A DNA stretch of 6,695 bases from assembly GCA_024639745.1 (NCBI GenBank), contig JAHEHW010000098.1, positions 1-6,695 on the forward strand. Reading direction: 5' to 3'. Source of the stretch: Salaquimonas sp. (lineage in GTDB: Bacteria > Pseudomonadota > Alphaproteobacteria > Rhizobiales > Rhizobiaceae). Positions 5,733 to 6,695 of this stretch are shown here, piece after piece. The position numbers were made by a program, and so were the translations under genes. Each line of letters begins with the position of its first letter. Position 1 is the first letter of the stretch. The notes beneath the pieces are model-generated. The model worked only from the letters and a program-made list of their open reading frames with translations, searched no databases and had not been told where the DNA came from.

Positions 5733-6512
5733 ATGGAGTTACCGAAGAACCATTTCAAAGCCGCCATCCTTGCAGGCCAACAGCAATTGGGCCTGTGGTC
5801 ACAGATCAACGACGCAACGGTCACGGAATTGCTTGCGGGGTGCGGCTTCGACTGGATGGTTCTCGATTGCGAGCACTCGCCAATAGACACAGCGACGGTT
5901 TTGCCGATGTTGCAAGCAATGGCGTCCTACGACGTTCAGCCAGTGGTTCGCGCGAGATCGCTCAATCCGGCTGAAATCAAAAAACTCCTGGACTACGGCG
6001 CGCAGAATATCCTGGTTCCCTATGTTCAGAACGCTGAAGAAGCGCGCCTGGCGGCCGCATCAGTCGATTATCCTCCAAGCGGCATACGTGGCGTCGCTGG
6101 GGGCACGCGAGCAGGACGGTTCGGGCGCATCGCCAATTATCATCGTATTGCAAGGCAGGAGATCTGTCTCATCATCCAGATTGAAACCGTCGAAGCGCTG
6201 AACAATCTCGATGAGATCCTTAAAGTTGACGGTATCGATGCGATCTTCATCGGGCCTGCAGACCTTGCTGCCAGCATGGGCTACCCAGGCGATGCCTCAA
6301 ATCCCGCTGTGCGAGAAACCGCCATCGAAGCGGTCAGGCGAATTCGAGCTGCCGGAAAGCCGTGTGGCTTTCTCACGCGAGACGAAAGTTTTCTCGGTGA
6401 AGTCGTCGCCGCCGGCAACGTTTTCACTGCGATCGACATCGACATTATGGTGTTGCGGCTTGCTGCGGAAGCAAAGCTGAACCGTTGGCGGAAGAAATTC
6501 GGCAACGACTGA
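5733..6512 (+). CDS. HpcH/HpaI-family class II aldolase (GarL/HpaI-like 2-keto-3-deoxy-aldarate aldolase)
   Basis: A 259-residue protein of the usual length for this pyruvate-dependent, metal-dependent aldolase family. By comparison from memory with E. coli HpaI and GarL, the barrel motifs are in order: GFDWMVLDCEHSP (38-50) with catalytic H48, QPVVRAR with pyruvate-binding R73, LLDYGAQNILVPYVQNAEEA (85-104), YPPSGIRGV (113-121), IQIET with metal ligand E151, and IFIGPADLA (171-179) with metal ligand D177. GarL cleaves 2-keto-3-deoxy-aldarate to pyruvate and tartronate semialdehyde; HpaI cleaves 4-hydroxy-2-oxoheptanedioate. Being near gci, whose product is such a keto-deoxy-aldarate, it is best read as the cleavage step, though the exact substrate is inferred. 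The start at 5733 is chosen because a strong GGAGGG lies 8 bases upstream and the protein then begins MELPKNHFKAAI as in relatives; the in-frame ATG at 5673 is less likely. The usual VAVGSD-type C-terminal segment reads TAIDID. Confidence 0.9.
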   Translation: MELPKNHFKAAILAGQQQLGLWSQINDATVTELLAGCGFDWMVLDCEHSPIDTATVLPMLQAMASYDVQPVVRARSLNPAEIKKLLDYGAQNILVPYVQNAEEARLAAASVDYPPSGIRGVAGGTRAGRFGRIANYHRIARQEICLIIQIETVEALNNLDEILKVDGIDAIFIGPADLAASMGYPGDASNPAVRETAIEAVRRIRAAGKPCGFLTRDESFLGEVVAAGNVFTAIDIDIMVLRLAAEAKLNRWRKKFGND

Positions 6513-6695
6513 AACCCTCGCGCTGAACCTCTTGCAGCAGGACCAATCGGGTATATTCGGCAGCATACGGGCCAGTCAGAGACTTCAGACGCGTCGCATA
6601 CGGTTCCGTGATGGACCTACTTACTGCAGAGGTCGTTCGGGAACCAAGTCTTATTCTAGCGATATTTATCGAGAGAATCGGGAGGGACCACTATA
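6513..6695 (+). promoter_or_regulatory. Gene-free region likely carrying the promoter of the next gene
   Basis: These 183 bases follow the aldolase and contain no convincing gene. They carry a direct repeat GCATACGG (6563-6570 and 6596-6603, 33 bases apart), short inverted repeats ACGG-TT-CCGT (6600-6609) and GTTC-GG-GAAC (6635-6644), an AT-rich stretch at 6651-6670, and a strong ribosome binding site near the right edge. The arrangement resembles the upstream region of a gene starting at or just past the edge. No clear -35/-10 pair or rho-independent terminator could be assigned. Confidence 0.45.
6680..6687 (+). promoter_or_regulatory. Strong ribosome binding site for a gene starting at or just past the right edge
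   Basis: GGGAGGGA lies 8 bases before the end of the window, in a context (ATCGGGAGGGA) almost the same as that before the aldolase. The final base A could be the first base of an ATG at proper spacing. No coding sequence is visible, so the downstream product is unknown. Confidence 0.5.

Noticed and set aside
5633..5974. Small plus-strand frame of 113 codons starting in the aldolase leader
   Set aside because: It runs out of frame through the aldolase start, has no good ribosome binding site and resembles nothing known.
1..6695. Mobile elements, CRISPR arrays, tRNA or rRNA genes
   Set aside because: No repeat-spacer pattern, transposase, integrase or RNA-gene sequence was seen; the region looks like ordinary catabolic gene content.

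Overview
The window reads as a sugar-acid (uronate/aldarate) catabolic cluster, most likely from an alphaproteobacterium of the Rhizobium/Agrobacterium/Brucella-Ochrobactrum group. That placement rests on the moderate GC content judged by eye, on short gene gaps and overlaps typical of these bacteria, and above all on two proteins that closely resemble, from memory, the Agrobacterium uronate dehydrogenase (Udh) and D-galactarolactone cycloisomerase (Gci). No database search was possible, so the genus is not claimed. No tRNA, rRNA, CRISPR array, insertion sequence or phage gene is visible.

Layout. Bases 1-684 hold the C-terminal half of an FAD-linked 2-hydroxyacid oxidase (GlcD/D-lactate/D-2-hydroxyglutarate dehydrogenase family), cut by the window edge. 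Two bases later comes a PfkB-family 2-keto-3-deoxygluconate kinase (687-1622). A uronate dehydrogenase (2422-1619, minus strand) converges on it, and the two stop codons share a single CTAG. A 148-base divergent intergenic region separates udh from a plus-strand series: gci (2571-3713), a Gfo/Idh/MocA dehydrogenase starting at a TTG that overlaps the gci stop (3710-4753), a shikimate-dehydrogenase-like protein (4768-5601), a 131-base leader, and an HpcH/HpaI-family class II aldolase (5733-6512). The last 183 bases carry no gene but end in a strong ribosome binding site, so another plus-strand gene should start at or just past the right edge.

How the genes fit together. Udh oxidises D-galacturonate or D-glucuronate to an aldarolactone, and Gci opens the galactarolactone to a 2-keto-3-deoxy-aldarate. 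In the known Agrobacterium route a dehydratase/decarboxylase (KdgD) then leads to 2-oxoglutarate. Here the nearby gene is an HpaI/GarL-like aldolase, which would instead give pyruvate plus tartronate semialdehyde, so this looks like a hybrid of the oxidative uronate route and the galactarate/glucarate aldolase route (inference). The KDG kinase, the FAD oxidase, the MocA-type dehydrogenase and the AroE-like dehydrogenase have no place in that route. They suggest that the cluster handles one or more additional polyhydroxy acids. The AroE-like protein has lost one of the two serines that hold the shikimate carboxylate and has an Asp where NADP-dependent AroE has its Asn-Arg-Thr motif, so it is probably a catabolic NAD-dependent enzyme with a substrate other than shikimate. 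The MocA/AroE-like pair is the part of this window most likely to hold undescribed biochemistry.
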